Assembly: GCF_001440395.1 (NCBI RefSeq)
Contig: NZ_LLXZ01000177.1
Span: forward strand, 46,145-110,144
Direction of reading: 5' to 3'
Length of the DNA: 64,000 bases
DNA from: Bradyrhizobium jicamae
Lineage (GTDB): Bacteria; Pseudomonadota; Alphaproteobacteria; Rhizobiales; Xanthobacteraceae
A program made the translations under genes and the position numbers. This document shows, one piece after another, positions 17,731 through 25,872 of this stretch (position 1 is the stretch's first letter; each line of letters begins with the position of its first letter). The notes under the pieces were generated by a model that was not told the DNA's origin, ran no database searches, and saw only the letters and a program-made list of their open reading frames with translations.

Positions 17731-18570
17731 ATGACCTCATCCCTTCGCTTCCGCGCGGCCGTGGTCTCGATCGTGCTGTTGGCCGCGTTCCTCGGCATCT
17801 GGCATCTCGCCACGCGGCCGACGGCGGCCGCCACCAACATGTCGCCGGAATACGCCAAGCTGATGGGGCTGACGGCAACGCAAGGCAAATCGGCGATGCC
17901 GGGCCCGCTCGATGTCGGTGCCAAATTGTGGGAGCACCTCAGGCAGCCGTTCTACGACAACGGTCCGAACGACAAGGGGCTCGGCATCCAGCTCGGCTAT
18001 TCCATCGCGCGCGTCGGCCTTGGTTATTTTCTCGCGGTGATGGTCGCGATCCCGCTCGGCTTTCTGATCGGCATGTCGCCTTTGATCAGCAAGGCGCTCG
18101 ATCCCTTCATCCAGGTGCTGAAGCCGATCTCGCCGCTCGCCTGGATGCCGCTCGCGCTCTACACCATCAAGGACTCCTCGATTTCGGCGATCTTCGTCAT
18201 TTTCATCTGTTCGGTGTGGCCGATGCTGCTCAACACCGCGTTCGGGGTCGCTTCCGTGCGAAAGGAATGGATCAATGTCGCGCGCACGCTGGAGGTCGGC
18301 ACGGTCAGGCGCGCCTTCACCGTGATCCTGCCGGCGGCGGCGCCGACGATCCTCACGGGCATGCGGATCTCGATCGGCATCGCCTGGCTGGTGATCGTCG
18401 CCGCCGAGATGCTCGTCGGCGGCACCGGCATCGGCTACTTCGTCTGGAACGAGTGGAACAACCTCTCGATCACCAACGTCATCATCGCCATCCTCATGAT
18501 CGGCATCGTCGGCATGCTGCTCGACCAGATCCTCGCGCGGTTCACGCGCATGGTCACCTTTCCGGAATAG
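17731..18570 (+). CDS. cynB: ABC transporter permease (cyanate/nitrate type)
   Basis: A 279-residue inner-membrane permease of the NrtB/SsuC class. It has an N-terminal TM, then the binding-protein-dependent transport core with about five helices. The EAA-like loop reads EWINVARTLEVGTVRRAFTVILPAAAPTILTGMRISIG. It forms the channel for the solute delivered by the upstream binding protein. The start at 17731 directly follows AAGGAG. It ends five bases before the ATPase start, so the genes are translationally linked. Confidence 0.9.
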   Translation: MTSSLRFRAAVVSIVLLAAFLGIWHLATRPTAAATNMSPEYAKLMGLTATQGKSAMPGPLDVGAKLWEHLRQPFYDNGPNDKGLGIQLGYSIARVGLGYFLAVMVAIPLGFLIGMSPLISKALDPFIQVLKPISPLAWMPLALYTIKDSSISAIFVIFICSVWPMLLNTAFGVASVRKEWINVARTLEVGTVRRAFTVILPAAAPTILTGMRISIGIAWLVIVAAEMLVGGTGIGYFVWNEWNNLSITNVIIAILMIGIVGMLLDQILARFTRMVTFPE

Positions 18571-18575
18571 CTGTG

Positions 18576-19502
18576 ATGACCGACAAGTTCATTTCCATCG
18601 AAGGCATCGCGCGGCGTTACCCGGAGGCAGGGGGCGACCAGACCACGATCTTCGAAGATCTTTGGCTGTCAATGAGCCGCGGCGAATTCGGCTGCGTGAT
18701 CGGCCATTCCGGCTGCGGCAAGACCACGGTGCTGAACATCCTGGCTGGGCTCGATCAGCCGAGCGAGGGCGCTGTCATCGTCGACGGGCAGGCGATCGAG
18801 GGGACGAGCCTCGACCGTGCCGTGATCTTCCAGAGCCATGCGCTGCTGCCGTGGCGCACGGTGCTCGGCAACGTCGCCTATGCCGTGACCTCGAAATGGC
18901 GCAACTGGGACCGCGCCAAGGTCAAAGCGCATGCGCAGAAGTTCATCGATCTCGTGGGCCTGACCGGCTCCGAGCACAAGCGCCCGTCGGAATTGTCCGG
19001 CGGCATGAAGCAGCGCGTCGGGATTGCGCGCGCGCTCTCGATCACGCCAAAGATCATGCTGATGGACGAGCCGTTCTCGGCGCTCGACGCGCTGACGCGC
19101 GGCACGTTGCAGGACGAGGTCCGGCGCATTTGCCTGGAGACCGGACAGACCGCGTTCATGATCACCCATGACGTGGACGAGGCGATCTATCTCGCCGACA
19201 AGATATTTCTGATGACCAACGGTCCGGGCGCAGTACTCGCCGAGATCGTGGAAAATCCGCTGCCGAAGGATCGCGGTCGCATCGATCTGCACCGTCATCC
19301 GCTGTACTACGCGCTGCGCAATCACATCGTCGATTTCCTTGTCAGCCGCAGCAAGACGTTTGCGACAACCGTGACCGACCACGATCCGCGCAACGTGCCC
19401 GTGGTGCGGATCGGGAAGCCGGAACTGGTGGTCGCCGCGGAGTCCGAGCATTCAACACAGGCGTCATGGCCGGGCGTGTCCCGGCCATCCACGTCTTCCT
19501 AG
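18576..19502 (+). CDS. cynD: ABC transporter ATP-binding protein (cyanate/nitrate type)
   Basis: A 308-residue ATPase of the NrtD/SsuB class. It has Walker A GHSGCGKTT near residue 45, signature LSGGMKQRVGIARAL near 140, Walker B IMLMDEPFSALD near 160 and the H-loop ITHDVDEA. It powers uptake with the permease just upstream. The last 14 residues or so, ending SWPGVSRPSTSS, are encoded by a palindromic intergenic repeat (19462-19547) that also supplies the TAG stop, so the C-terminal tail is probably an accidental extension. Confidence 0.92.
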   Translation: MTDKFISIEGIARRYPEAGGDQTTIFEDLWLSMSRGEFGCVIGHSGCGKTTVLNILAGLDQPSEGAVIVDGQAIEGTSLDRAVIFQSHALLPWRTVLGNVAYAVTSKWRNWDRAKVKAHAQKFIDLVGLTGSEHKRPSELSGGMKQRVGIARALSITPKIMLMDEPFSALDALTRGTLQDEVRRICLETGQTAFMITHDVDEAIYLADKIFLMTNGPGAVLAEIVENPLPKDRGRIDLHRHPLYYALRNHIVDFLVSRSKTFATTVTDHDPRNVPVVRIGKPELVVAAESEHSTQASWPGVSRPSTSS

Positions 19503-19547
19503 ATCGCCAGCAAGACGTGGATGCCCGGCACAAGGCCGGGCATGACG
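19462..19547. repeat. Palindromic repeat family 3, copy 1
   Basis: An imperfect palindrome starting CGTCATGGCCGGGCGTGTC and ending AAGGCCGGGCATGACG, with CCACGTCTT and AAGACGTGG as inner arms. A second copy is at 46394-46484. This copy overlaps the 3' end of the ATPase gene. Confidence 0.8.
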
Positions 19548-19568
19548 AGAGTTAGAAGGAGACGGAGC

Positions 19569-20057
19569 ATGAAGCGCGAAGACCTCACCGAAAAGCTGCT
19601 CGACATCAAGCGCGAGAAGGGCTGGAGCTGGAAACACATCTGCGAAAAGATCGGCGGCTATTCGGAAGTGCTGATCGTCGGCGCCATCATGGGCCAGATG
19701 AAGCTGACGAAGCCGCAGGCTGCCAATGCGGGCGAGCTGTTCGGGCTGTCCAAATCGGAAGTCGCGATGCTCAACGAGGTGCCGATGCGCGGCACCGGCA
19801 CGCCGATGCCGCCGACCGATCCGCTGATTTACCGTTTCTATGAGATGGTGATGGTCAACGGCCCGGCCTGGAAGGCGCTGATCGAGGAGGAATTCGGCGA
19901 CGGCATCATGTCGGCGATCGATTTCGACATGGCGATCGACCGCGTCGCCAATCCAAAGGGCGACCGGGTCAAGATCACGATGTCCGGCAAATTCCTGCCA
20001 TACAAATATTACGGTGCCAGCGGGAACGTGCCGGAGTATGGATTTAAGGAAGAGTGA
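19569..20057 (+). CDS. cynS: Cyanate hydratase (cyanase)
   Basis: Converts cyanate and bicarbonate to ammonia and CO2, allowing cyanate detoxification and its use as a nitrogen source. The 162 residues fit the family (about 156 in E. coli). The N-terminal HTH-like domain is followed by the catalytic decamer domain with Arg89, Glu92 (IYRFYE) and Ser115 (MSAIDF) matching Arg96, Glu99 and Ser122 of E. coli cyanase. It is the last gene of the sigma-54-controlled transporter operon; ATG 19569 has GGAG upstream. No carbonic anhydrase gene is present nearby. Confidence 0.96.
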   Translation: MKREDLTEKLLDIKREKGWSWKHICEKIGGYSEVLIVGAIMGQMKLTKPQAANAGELFGLSKSEVAMLNEVPMRGTGTPMPPTDPLIYRFYEMVMVNGPAWKALIEEEFGDGIMSAIDFDMAIDRVANPKGDRVKITMSGKFLPYKYYGASGNVPEYGFKEE

Positions 20058-20070
20058 CGCACTCTCCACC

Positions 20071-20155
20071 GTCATTGCGAGCAAAGCGAAGCAATCCATC
20101 TCACGGCATAACGGATAGATGGATTGCTTCGTCGCTTGCGCTCCTCGCAATGACG
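20071..20155. repeat. REP-like palindromic repeat family 2, good copy
   Basis: An 85-base imperfect palindrome from GTCATTGCGAGC to CTCGCAATGACG, with inner arms AGCAATCCATC and GATGGATTGCT. It lies between the convergent cynS and isocitrate-lyase-family genes. A degenerate copy is at 2714-2781. Confidence 0.85.
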
Positions 20156-20168
20156 GCAGGAGAGACCG

Positions 20169-20981
20169 TCACCCGAACGCCGCCCGCACTTCCCCGATCG
20201 GCGCCATCTCGCGCACAAAGGTGAACGCGCCGTGATCCTTCATCTCGCGGGCACTCTTTAGGAACGCCGCAAGCGCGTAACGCTCCATGGCGCCGCCGAC
20301 GCTGATGCGCTTGACGCCGGCTTTCGAGAGCTGATCGACGGTCAGCGTCGGATCGGCAAAGCCCATCACCAGGTTGAACGGCTTGCCGACCGACGACACC
20401 ACGGTGCGGATCGTCTCGAGGTCGTAGAGGCCGGGCGAGTACAGGACATCCGCGCCTGCAGCCTCGAACGCCTGCAGCCGCTTGATGGTGTCGTCGATAT
20501 CCTTGCGGCCGTGCAGGAAATTTTCGGCGCGCGCGGTCAGCGTGAACGGAAAGGGCAGCTTGCGCGCCGCCTCGACGGATGCCTGCACGCGCTCGACCGC
20601 AAGCGCAAAATCGTAGATCGGTTTGCGCGGATCGCCGGTCGAATCCTCGATCGAGCCGCCGACCACGCCTGCTTCGGTTGCGCGCGCGATCGCCTTTGCC
20701 GCCGTGTTCGGATCGTCGGCGCCGCAATTTTCCAGGTCGGCGTTGACGGGCAGGTCGGTGGCATCAGCAATCGCCCGGCAATTCTCGATGATGGCGTCCA
20801 GGCTGACGGTCGTGCTGCCGAGCGTGTTGGCGAGGCCGAGGCTCGTGGTCGCCAGCGCCTCAAAACCCATCGCGGCAAGCAGTTTTGCTGTGCCGGCATC
20901 CCAGGGATTGGGAATGATGAACGCGCCGGGCCGCGCATGCAGCGCGCGAAACGCTTCGGCTTTTTCCGTCTGAGTTCGCAT
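20169..20981 (-). CDS. Isocitrate lyase/PEP mutase superfamily protein
   Basis: A 270-residue (beta/alpha)8 enzyme of the ICL/PEPM superfamily. Visible are FIIPNPWDAGTAKLL, TTSLGLANTLG, the metal-site segment NADLENCGADD and GGSIEDST. The isocitrate-lyase KKCGH catalytic motif is absent, so it is more likely an oxaloacetate decarboxylase- or phosphonomutase-like C-C or C-P lyase. The start at 20981 has GGAG upstream; the frame opens 20 codons earlier. It is divergent from a LysR gene, which probably regulates it. Confidence 0.85.
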   Translation of the reverse strand: MRTQTEKAEAFRALHARPGAFIIPNPWDAGTAKLLAAMGFEALATTSLGLANTLGSTTVSLDAIIENCRAIADATDLPVNADLENCGADDPNTAAKAIARATEAGVVGGSIEDSTGDPRKPIYDFALAVERVQASVEAARKLPFPFTLTARAENFLHGRKDIDDTIKRLQAFEAAGADVLYSPGLYDLETIRTVVSSVGKPFNLVMGFADPTLTVDQLSKAGVKRISVGGAMERYALAAFLKSAREMKDHGAFTFVREMAPIGEVRAAFG

Positions 20982-21063
20982 CGTTAGCTCCGCTTGGTTT
21001 GTCGGTTCGGTCGGAGCCAAAACTAGCGGGCTGTCGCCCATCAGCCAAATTTGTTATTTCTCT

Positions 21064-21072
21064 TGGTATAAT
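21064..21072 (+). promoter_or_regulatory. Extended -10 promoter of the LysR gene
   Basis: TGGTATAAT, an exact extended -10 element, lies 23 bases before the LysR start at 21095 in an AT-rich divergent region. No good -35 hexamer is seen 17 bases upstream, consistent with an extended -10 promoter. Confidence 0.5.
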
Positions 21073-21094
21073 CAGCTTTTTGCATGAGTCTGAC

Positions 21095-21991
21095 ATGGAC
21101 AGCGATGCGCTTCTCACCTTCCTGACCATTCATCGCCGCGGCGGCATTTCGAGTGCGGCCAAGGCGCTTCACCGTTCGCAGCCGGCGATCTCCCGGCGCA
21201 TTGCGCTGTTGGAGCAGGAACTCGGTGTGCCGCTGTTCGAGCGGATCGCGGGCCGCACCATGTTGAGCGATGCGGGGAGGGTGCTGGTGCCCTATGCCGA
21301 GCGCGCCGTCGCCGCGGCCCAGGATGCCGAGAATGCCGTTCGCGCGCTGGCGCAGCCGAATTCAGGACCGGTCGCGCTCGCCGTGGTCGGCACGCTCGCC
21401 GGTGGCCGGCTGTCGGCAATCCTAAAACGCTTCGCCGCCGAGCATCCCGACGTGGAATTGAGCCTGCGCACGGCAACCAGCGCCGAAGTCAGCGACCTGA
21501 TCCGCCGCGGTGAGGCGACCATCGGCCTGCGCTATGACCGCGACCGCTCGCGCGATCTCGATTGCGAATTGCTGTTCTCCGAACCGCTGCAGGTGGTGTG
21601 CGCGCTGGATCATCCGCGCGCCGGCCATCGGATCGCAAAGCTAGCCGATCTCCGCGGCGAGCGCTGGATCGCATTTCCGATCGTGCCGGGCAGGCGCGAG
21701 ATCACGGCCGCGCATGTCTTTGCGCTGTTTCAGATCCATGGCCTGGGCGAAATCGAGTGGACGCCGGTCGACAGCCTGACCGCGCAGAAGCGGCTGGTCG
21801 AAGCGGGACTTGGCATTGCGCTGCTGTCGGAGAGCAATGCCGCCGAAGAGTTGCGACACAAGACGATCTCGACCATCGGCGTCGGCGATCTCAAGGCGAG
21901 CTACGATGTGGTGGCAGTAACGCGCCGCGGCGGTTTCTTGAGCGCGGCGGCGCGGCGGTTGCTGGAGATTGTTCGGAAGGAATATCGCTAG
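21095..21991 (+). CDS. LysR-family transcriptional regulator
   Basis: A 298-residue LTTR. The N-terminal winged HTH reads LLTFLTIHRRGGISSAAKALHRSQPAISRRIALLEQELG. The periplasmic-binding-like effector domain follows (GPVALAVVGTLAGG to the C-terminus). The start at 21095 (MDSDALLTFL) fits the family; the frame is open 32 codons further upstream into the divergent promoter region. LTTRs usually control the divergent gene, here the ICL/PEP mutase-like enzyme; the effector is unknown. Confidence 0.92.
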   Translation: MDSDALLTFLTIHRRGGISSAAKALHRSQPAISRRIALLEQELGVPLFERIAGRTMLSDAGRVLVPYAERAVAAAQDAENAVRALAQPNSGPVALAVVGTLAGGRLSAILKRFAAEHPDVELSLRTATSAEVSDLIRRGEATIGLRYDRDRSRDLDCELLFSEPLQVVCALDHPRAGHRIAKLADLRGERWIAFPIVPGRREITAAHVFALFQIHGLGEIEWTPVDSLTAQKRLVEAGLGIALLSESNAAEELRHKTISTIGVGDLKASYDVVAVTRRGGFLSAAARRLLEIVRKEYR

Positions 21992-22002
21992 GTCATCTCA
22001 AC

Positions 22003-22101
22003 GTCATTCCGGGATGGTCCGAAGGACCAGACCTCAGGGGTGCAATTGCACCCCGGGGAATCTTGAGATTCCGGATCGCCGCTTCGCGTCGTCCGGAATG
22101 A
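22003..22101. repeat. Palindromic repeat family 4, copy 1
   Basis: A 99-base imperfect palindrome opening GTCATTCCGGGATGGTCCG and closing GTCCGGAATGAC, with internal hairpins such as GGGGTGCAATTGCACCCC. It sits between the convergent LysR and ATPase-inhibitor genes. A short form occurs at 47368-47407. Confidence 0.8.
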
Positions 22102-22111
22102 CGCTGGAGGG

Positions 22112-22435
22112 TTACGTCCCCGCCTTCACCTGGGCGACCGCGGCCGCCATCAGCTCATCCATCTTGACGCGGACCTCGGCGGCGGAAATGGCGACGCCCT
22201 TGGCGGCAAAATCCTTCGCGACCTTGTTCTGGACGTCGGTGTCGCCAGCTTCCTCGAAATCGGCGGCAACCACTTCCTTGGAATAGTCGGTGGCGGCGTC
22301 GCCGGTCAGTCCGAGCTTCTCCGCTGCCCAAAGACCGAGCAGCTTGTTGCGGCGTGCCTCAGCCTTGAACTTCTGTTCCGAGTCGAGGGCGAATTTCTTC
22401 TCAAAACCTTCCTCGCGCTTGTCGAAAGTGGTCAT
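22112..22435 (-). CDS. DUF1476 protein, F1-ATPase zeta-type inhibitor
   Basis: A 107-residue soluble helical protein. The N-terminus MTTFDKREEGFEKKFA and the body KAEARRNKLLGLWAAEKLGL match DUF1476. In Paracoccus and relatives this family is the zeta subunit that blocks F1F0-ATP synthase hydrolysis through its N-terminal segment; the assignment here is by family. ATG 22435 gives the canonical N-terminus. It is divergent from purC. Confidence 0.9.
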   Translation of the reverse strand: MTTFDKREEGFEKKFALDSEQKFKAEARRNKLLGLWAAEKLGLTGDAATDYSKEVVAADFEEAGDTDVQNKVAKDFAAKGVAISAAEVRVKMDELMAAAVAQVKAGT

Positions 22436-22755
22436 TTCTTCGGTTCCAATCCCGGCCAAAAGGTAAACGGGGCCGCGTTGTCGCGGCCCGATCGACTACC
22501 TAGATAGAGGGGGCGAATCGGTAAAACAACGGGCCGTTAGGCCGCAGGCAACCGGGATAAGTTGGCCTCAATCGGGCCGGGTCGATTGTGCTGGATGGGC
22601 CAATCGGATAGGTTGCCGTCAGGCGAGGTTCTCGTTCTGTTTCCGGTCGCTTCAGTTCGGGATCTTGCCTTCACGGCAGCTCCGTCGTGGTCACAAACCC
22701 TTGTCATCCGGAGCACACCAAATTCATGGATTTCAACAAAACACGGTACATCCCA
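22436..22755. other. Divergent intergenic region before purC
   Basis: This 320-base region carries the promoters of purC and the ATPase-inhibitor gene. I see no convincing -35/-10 pair, riboswitch or operator. An in-frame ATG at 22726 could extend PurC by 10 residues, but the family N-terminus is at 22756. Confidence 0.5.
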
Positions 22756-23523
22756 ATGAGCCGTCGACGCCGTATCTATGAGGGCAAGGCCAAGGTCCTG
22801 TATGAAGGCCCGGAGCCGGGAACCCTGATTCAGCACTTCAAGGACGATGCGACCGCGTTCAATGCCAAGAAACACCAGGTGATCGAGGGCAAGGGCGTCC
22901 TCAACAACCGGATTTCGGAGTACCTGTTTCAGCACCTCAACGATATCGGGGTGCCGACCCATTTCATCCGCCGCCTCAACATGCGCGAGCAGCTGATTCG
23001 CGAGGTCGAGATCGTGCCGCTGGAGGTGGTGGTACGGAACGTCGCGGCCGGCTCGCTGTCGCAGCGCCTCGGCATCGAGGAGGGCACGCAGCTCCCGCGC
23101 TCGATCATCGAGTTCTATTACAAGAACGACCAGCTCAACGACCCCATGGTGTCGGAAGAGCACATCACAGCCTTCGGCTGGGCGACGCCGCAGGAAATCG
23201 ACGACATCATGGCGCTCGCCATCCGCGTCAACGACTTCCTCACTGGCCTCTTCCTCGGCATCGGCATCCGTCTGGTCGATTTCAAGATGGAATGCGGCCG
23301 CCTGTTCGAGAACGAGATGATGCGGATCATCGTCGCCGACGAAATCTCGCCCGACTCATGTCGGCTGTGGGATATCAAGTCGAACGAGAAGCTCGACAAG
23401 GACCGTTTCCGCCGCGACCTCGGAGGCCTGCTTGAGGCCTATACCGAAGTGGCGAAGCGCCTGGGCATTCTGATGGAGAACGAGCGCCCGGCCGGTTCGG
23501 GTCCGGTGCTGGTGAAGAGCTAA
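22756..23523 (+). CDS. purC: SAICAR synthetase
   Basis: Phosphoribosylaminoimidazole-succinocarboxamide synthase, de novo purine synthesis. It is 255 residues with the ATP-loop start RRRRIYEGKAKVLYEG, the signature LPLEVVVRN-type segment EIVPLEVVVRNVAAGS near residue 95, and LVDFKMECGR near 175. ATG 22756 gives the usual MSRRRR N-terminus of Bradyrhizobium PurC. It is followed at short spacing by purS and purQ in one operon. Confidence 0.96.
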   Translation: MSRRRRIYEGKAKVLYEGPEPGTLIQHFKDDATAFNAKKHQVIEGKGVLNNRISEYLFQHLNDIGVPTHFIRRLNMREQLIREVEIVPLEVVVRNVAAGSLSQRLGIEEGTQLPRSIIEFYYKNDQLNDPMVSEEHITAFGWATPQEIDDIMALAIRVNDFLTGLFLGIGIRLVDFKMECGRLFENEMMRIIVADEISPDSCRLWDIKSNEKLDKDRFRRDLGGLLEAYTEVAKRLGILMENERPAGSGPVLVKS

Positions 23524-23538
23524 ACTGGGGCAAGTCTC

Positions 23539-23778
23539 GTGAAGGCACGCGTTACCGTTACGTTGAAATCCGGAATTCTCGATCCGCAAGGCAAGGCCAT
23601 CGAGGGCGCGCTGAAATCGCTCGGCGTCGATGGCGTCGCCAGCGTCCGTCAGGGCAAGGTGTTCGACATCGAATTGTCGGGCGCCGACAAGGCCAAGGCC
23701 GAGGCGGCATTGAAGGATGCCGCCGACAAGCTGTTGGCGAACACCGTGATCGAGAACTACCGGGTCGAACTTCTCTAG
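23539..23778 (+). CDS. purS: FGAM synthase subunit PurS
   Basis: A 79-residue small subunit of the three-part formylglycinamidine ribonucleotide synthase, bridging PurQ and PurL. It shows KARVTVTLKSGILDPQGKAIEGALKSLG and VRQGKVFDIEL, typical of PurS. The GTG start at 23539 is 16 bases after purC, and purQ follows 9 bases downstream. It belongs to the purC-purS-purQ operon. Confidence 0.95.
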   Translation: MKARVTVTLKSGILDPQGKAIEGALKSLGVDGVASVRQGKVFDIELSGADKAKAEAALKDAADKLLANTVIENYRVELL

Positions 23779-23787
23779 GCACTTTCC

Positions 23788-24489
23788 ATGAAATCAGCCG
23801 TCCTCGTCTTCCCCGGCATCAACCGCGAGCGCGACATGGCGCGCGCCCTCAAGCTCGCTTCGGGTAACGAAGCCGCGATGGTCTGGCATGCCGAGACCGA
23901 GCTGCCGAAGGGTACCGATCTCGTGGTCGTGCCCGGCGGGTTCTCCTATGGTGACTATCTGCGCTGCGGCGCGATCGCTGCGCGCGCGCCGGTCATGGAC
24001 GCGGTGCGCAAGCATGCGGCCGATGGCGGGCTGGTGCTCGGCGTCTGCAACGGTTTTCAGATCCTCTGCGAAGCGGGACTGCTGCCCGGCGTGCTGATGC
24101 GCAATGCGCGGCTGAAATTCATCTGCAAGGACGTTCACCTGCGGGTCGAACGTTCCGACTCGCCGTTCACGCGCGGCTACAATGCCGGGCAGGTCATCCG
24201 CGTGCCGGTCGCCCATGGCGAGGGCAATTACGAAGCCGACGAGGAGACGGTGAAGCGGCTCGAGGGTGAGGGGCGGGTGCTTTATCGCTATTGCACCCCT
24301 GAGGGCATCGTCGACGAGGAGTCCAACATCAACGGCGCGGCGGAATCGATCGCTGGTATCGTCAACGAGCGCGGCAACGTGCTCGGCATGATGCCGCATC
24401 CTGAAAACCACGTCGAAGACATCATGGGCTGCACCGACGGCCGCGGCCTGTTCGCGGGGCTAGCCGCACATCTGGAAAAAGCCGCGTGA
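23788..24489 (+). CDS. purQ: FGAM synthase glutaminase subunit PurQ
   Basis: A 233-residue class I glutamine amidotransferase supplying ammonia to PurL. The oxyanion region PGGFSYGDYLRCG, the nucleophile in LGVCNGFQILCE (Cys near 88) and the C-terminal MMPHPENHVED (His and Glu of the triad) are all present, so it should be active. It lies directly after purS and overlaps the next gene by 4 bases. Confidence 0.96.
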   Translation: MKSAVLVFPGINRERDMARALKLASGNEAAMVWHAETELPKGTDLVVVPGGFSYGDYLRCGAIAARAPVMDAVRKHAADGGLVLGVCNGFQILCEAGLLPGVLMRNARLKFICKDVHLRVERSDSPFTRGYNAGQVIRVPVAHGEGNYEADEETVKRLEGEGRVLYRYCTPEGIVDEESNINGAAESIAGIVNERGNVLGMMPHPENHVEDIMGCTDGRGLFAGLAAHLEKAA

Positions 24490-25451
24490 AGTTGTTCGCG
24501 GTGCGCCTGTCAGCCGTCGTTGCGGCGCTGCTGTTCGCCATCCCGGCGTATGCGCAGGACTATCCCAAGCGTCCCATCAGCATGATCGTGCCGTTCGCGG
24601 CCGGCGGCACCTCCGACGTGATCGCGCGCGTGGTGGCCGAGGAGATGGCCAAGTCGCTCGGGCAGCCGATCGTGATCGAGAACGTCGCGGGCGCCGGCGG
24701 CTCGACCGCGCTGACGCGTGCTGCGCGCGCGGAGGCCGACGGTTACACCATCGCGATCGGCAATGCCGGCACCAGTGCTGCGACCTACACGATCTATCCG
24801 AAACTGTCGTTCACGCCGGAATCCTTTCTGCCGATCGCGGTCGTGGCGAAGACCTTCGGCATCATCGCCATACGCAAGGATTTCCCGGCAAAGAACCTGC
24901 AGGACTTCATCGCCTATGCGAAGAAGAATCCCGGCAAGGTCAATCTCGGCCACGCCGGTGTCGGCTCCTCGAATTTCCTGATCTGCAAGAGCTTTGTGCA
25001 GGCCGCCGGCATCGAGGTCCAGCTTGTCGGCTATCGTGGCGCGGCGCCGGCGCTGACGGACGCAATCGGCGGGCAGATTGACGGCGTCTGCGATTCCGCT
25101 GCCTCGGTGTCGCAGGCAATCGACGACAAGCTCGTCAGAGGCCTCGTCGTCGGCTCGACGGTGCGGCTCGCAACCTTGCCCGATCTGCCGACCTCGGCAG
25201 AAGCCGGGCTTCCCGATTTCGAGGCGCAAGGCTGGAACGGCCTGTTCGCGCCAAAGGGGACGCCGCCTGCGGTGATCGCGAAACTGAACGCCGCGGCCAA
25301 GGCCGCTGTTGAGAGCGAGGCGGTGAAGAAGCGTTTTCACGATCTCTCCACCGTCGCGCCAGATGCCAATGAGCACGCGAGCGACGTGCTCGGGCAGTTG
25401 GTGACGCGCGACGTCGACAAATACAGGAAGCTGCTGGAAGAGAAGAAGTAG
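24486..25451 (+). CDS. TctC/Bug-family periplasmic solute-binding protein
   Basis: A 321-residue binding protein of the tripartite tricarboxylate transporter (Bug) family. A signal peptide ends at AYA-QDYPKRPI, and the fold begins ISMIVPFAAGGTSDVIARVVAEEM with the GAGGSTALTRAARAEADGYT block. The GTG start overlaps the purQ stop (GTGA), so it is translationally coupled to purine genes. No TctA/TctB membrane genes are nearby, so it is an orphan binding protein, as is common in rhizobia and betaproteobacteria. A strong terminator follows. Confidence 0.9.
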   Translation: MKLFAVRLSAVVAALLFAIPAYAQDYPKRPISMIVPFAAGGTSDVIARVVAEEMAKSLGQPIVIENVAGAGGSTALTRAARAEADGYTIAIGNAGTSAATYTIYPKLSFTPESFLPIAVVAKTFGIIAIRKDFPAKNLQDFIAYAKKNPGKVNLGHAGVGSSNFLICKSFVQAAGIEVQLVGYRGAAPALTDAIGGQIDGVCDSAASVSQAIDDKLVRGLVVGSTVRLATLPDLPTSAEAGLPDFEAQGWNGLFAPKGTPPAVIAKLNAAAKAAVESEAVKKRFHDLSTVAPDANEHASDVLGQLVTRDVDKYRKLLEEKK

Positions 25452-25472
25452 CGCTCGACAACAGTCGAAATG

Positions 25473-25501
25473 AAAAAGCCCCGCTTGAAGCGGGGCTTTT
25501 T
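25473..25501 (+). terminator. Intrinsic terminator of the purC-purS-purQ-tctC operon
   Basis: AAAAAGCCCCGCTT-GA-AGCGGGGCTTTTT forms a long GC stem followed by a T-run, 22 bases after the tctC-like stop. The A-run on the other side makes it bidirectional for the converging small gene. Confidence 0.9.
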
Positions 25502-25514
25502 GTTGTCCGCTTGG

Positions 25515-25841
25515 TCATCGGCCGGTCGGCGAGCCGGGGCCTGTCGGCGCGATTGTCGAACCGCTGGGCGAGGGGTTGATGAGCGTGTTCCCGGACGGGT
25601 TCAGACCGCTGTTCCGACCCGCAGTCGCACTGCCGGCGCCATTGCTCATGCCGGTGCTGGGGTTAGTACCCGTCGCGCTGCCGGTGGTCGTTCCGCCGGT
25701 GGACGGCCCGGTCGCAGTGCTGCTGCCTGGCGCGCCGCCCGTGCCTGAACTTCCGCCCGCAGAGCCGCTGCCGGACTGCGCGAGCGCGACGGTGCTCGTG
25801 AACGCCAGCGCGGTCGCCAATCCCAATGTCGCGAGTTTCAT
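25515..25841 (-). CDS. Gly/Ser/Thr-rich secreted protein
   Basis: A 108-residue protein. A signal peptide (LGLATALAFTSTVALA) is followed by a low-complexity mature part built of Gly, Ser, Thr, Pro and Asn, for example GGTTTGSATGTNPSTGMSNG. No domain is recognisable; it may be disordered or cell-surface. The start is ATG 25841. An EcfG-type promoter lies just upstream (25873-25897), suggesting general-stress control. Confidence 0.7.
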   Translation of the reverse strand: MKLATLGLATALAFTSTVALAQSGSGSAGGSSGTGGAPGSSTATGPSTGGTTTGSATGTNPSTGMSNGAGSATAGRNSGLNPSGNTLINPSPSGSTIAPTGPGSPTGR

Positions 25842-25872
25842 AGCTGATCCTTTTCTTGTTGCGCTTGGGGCA

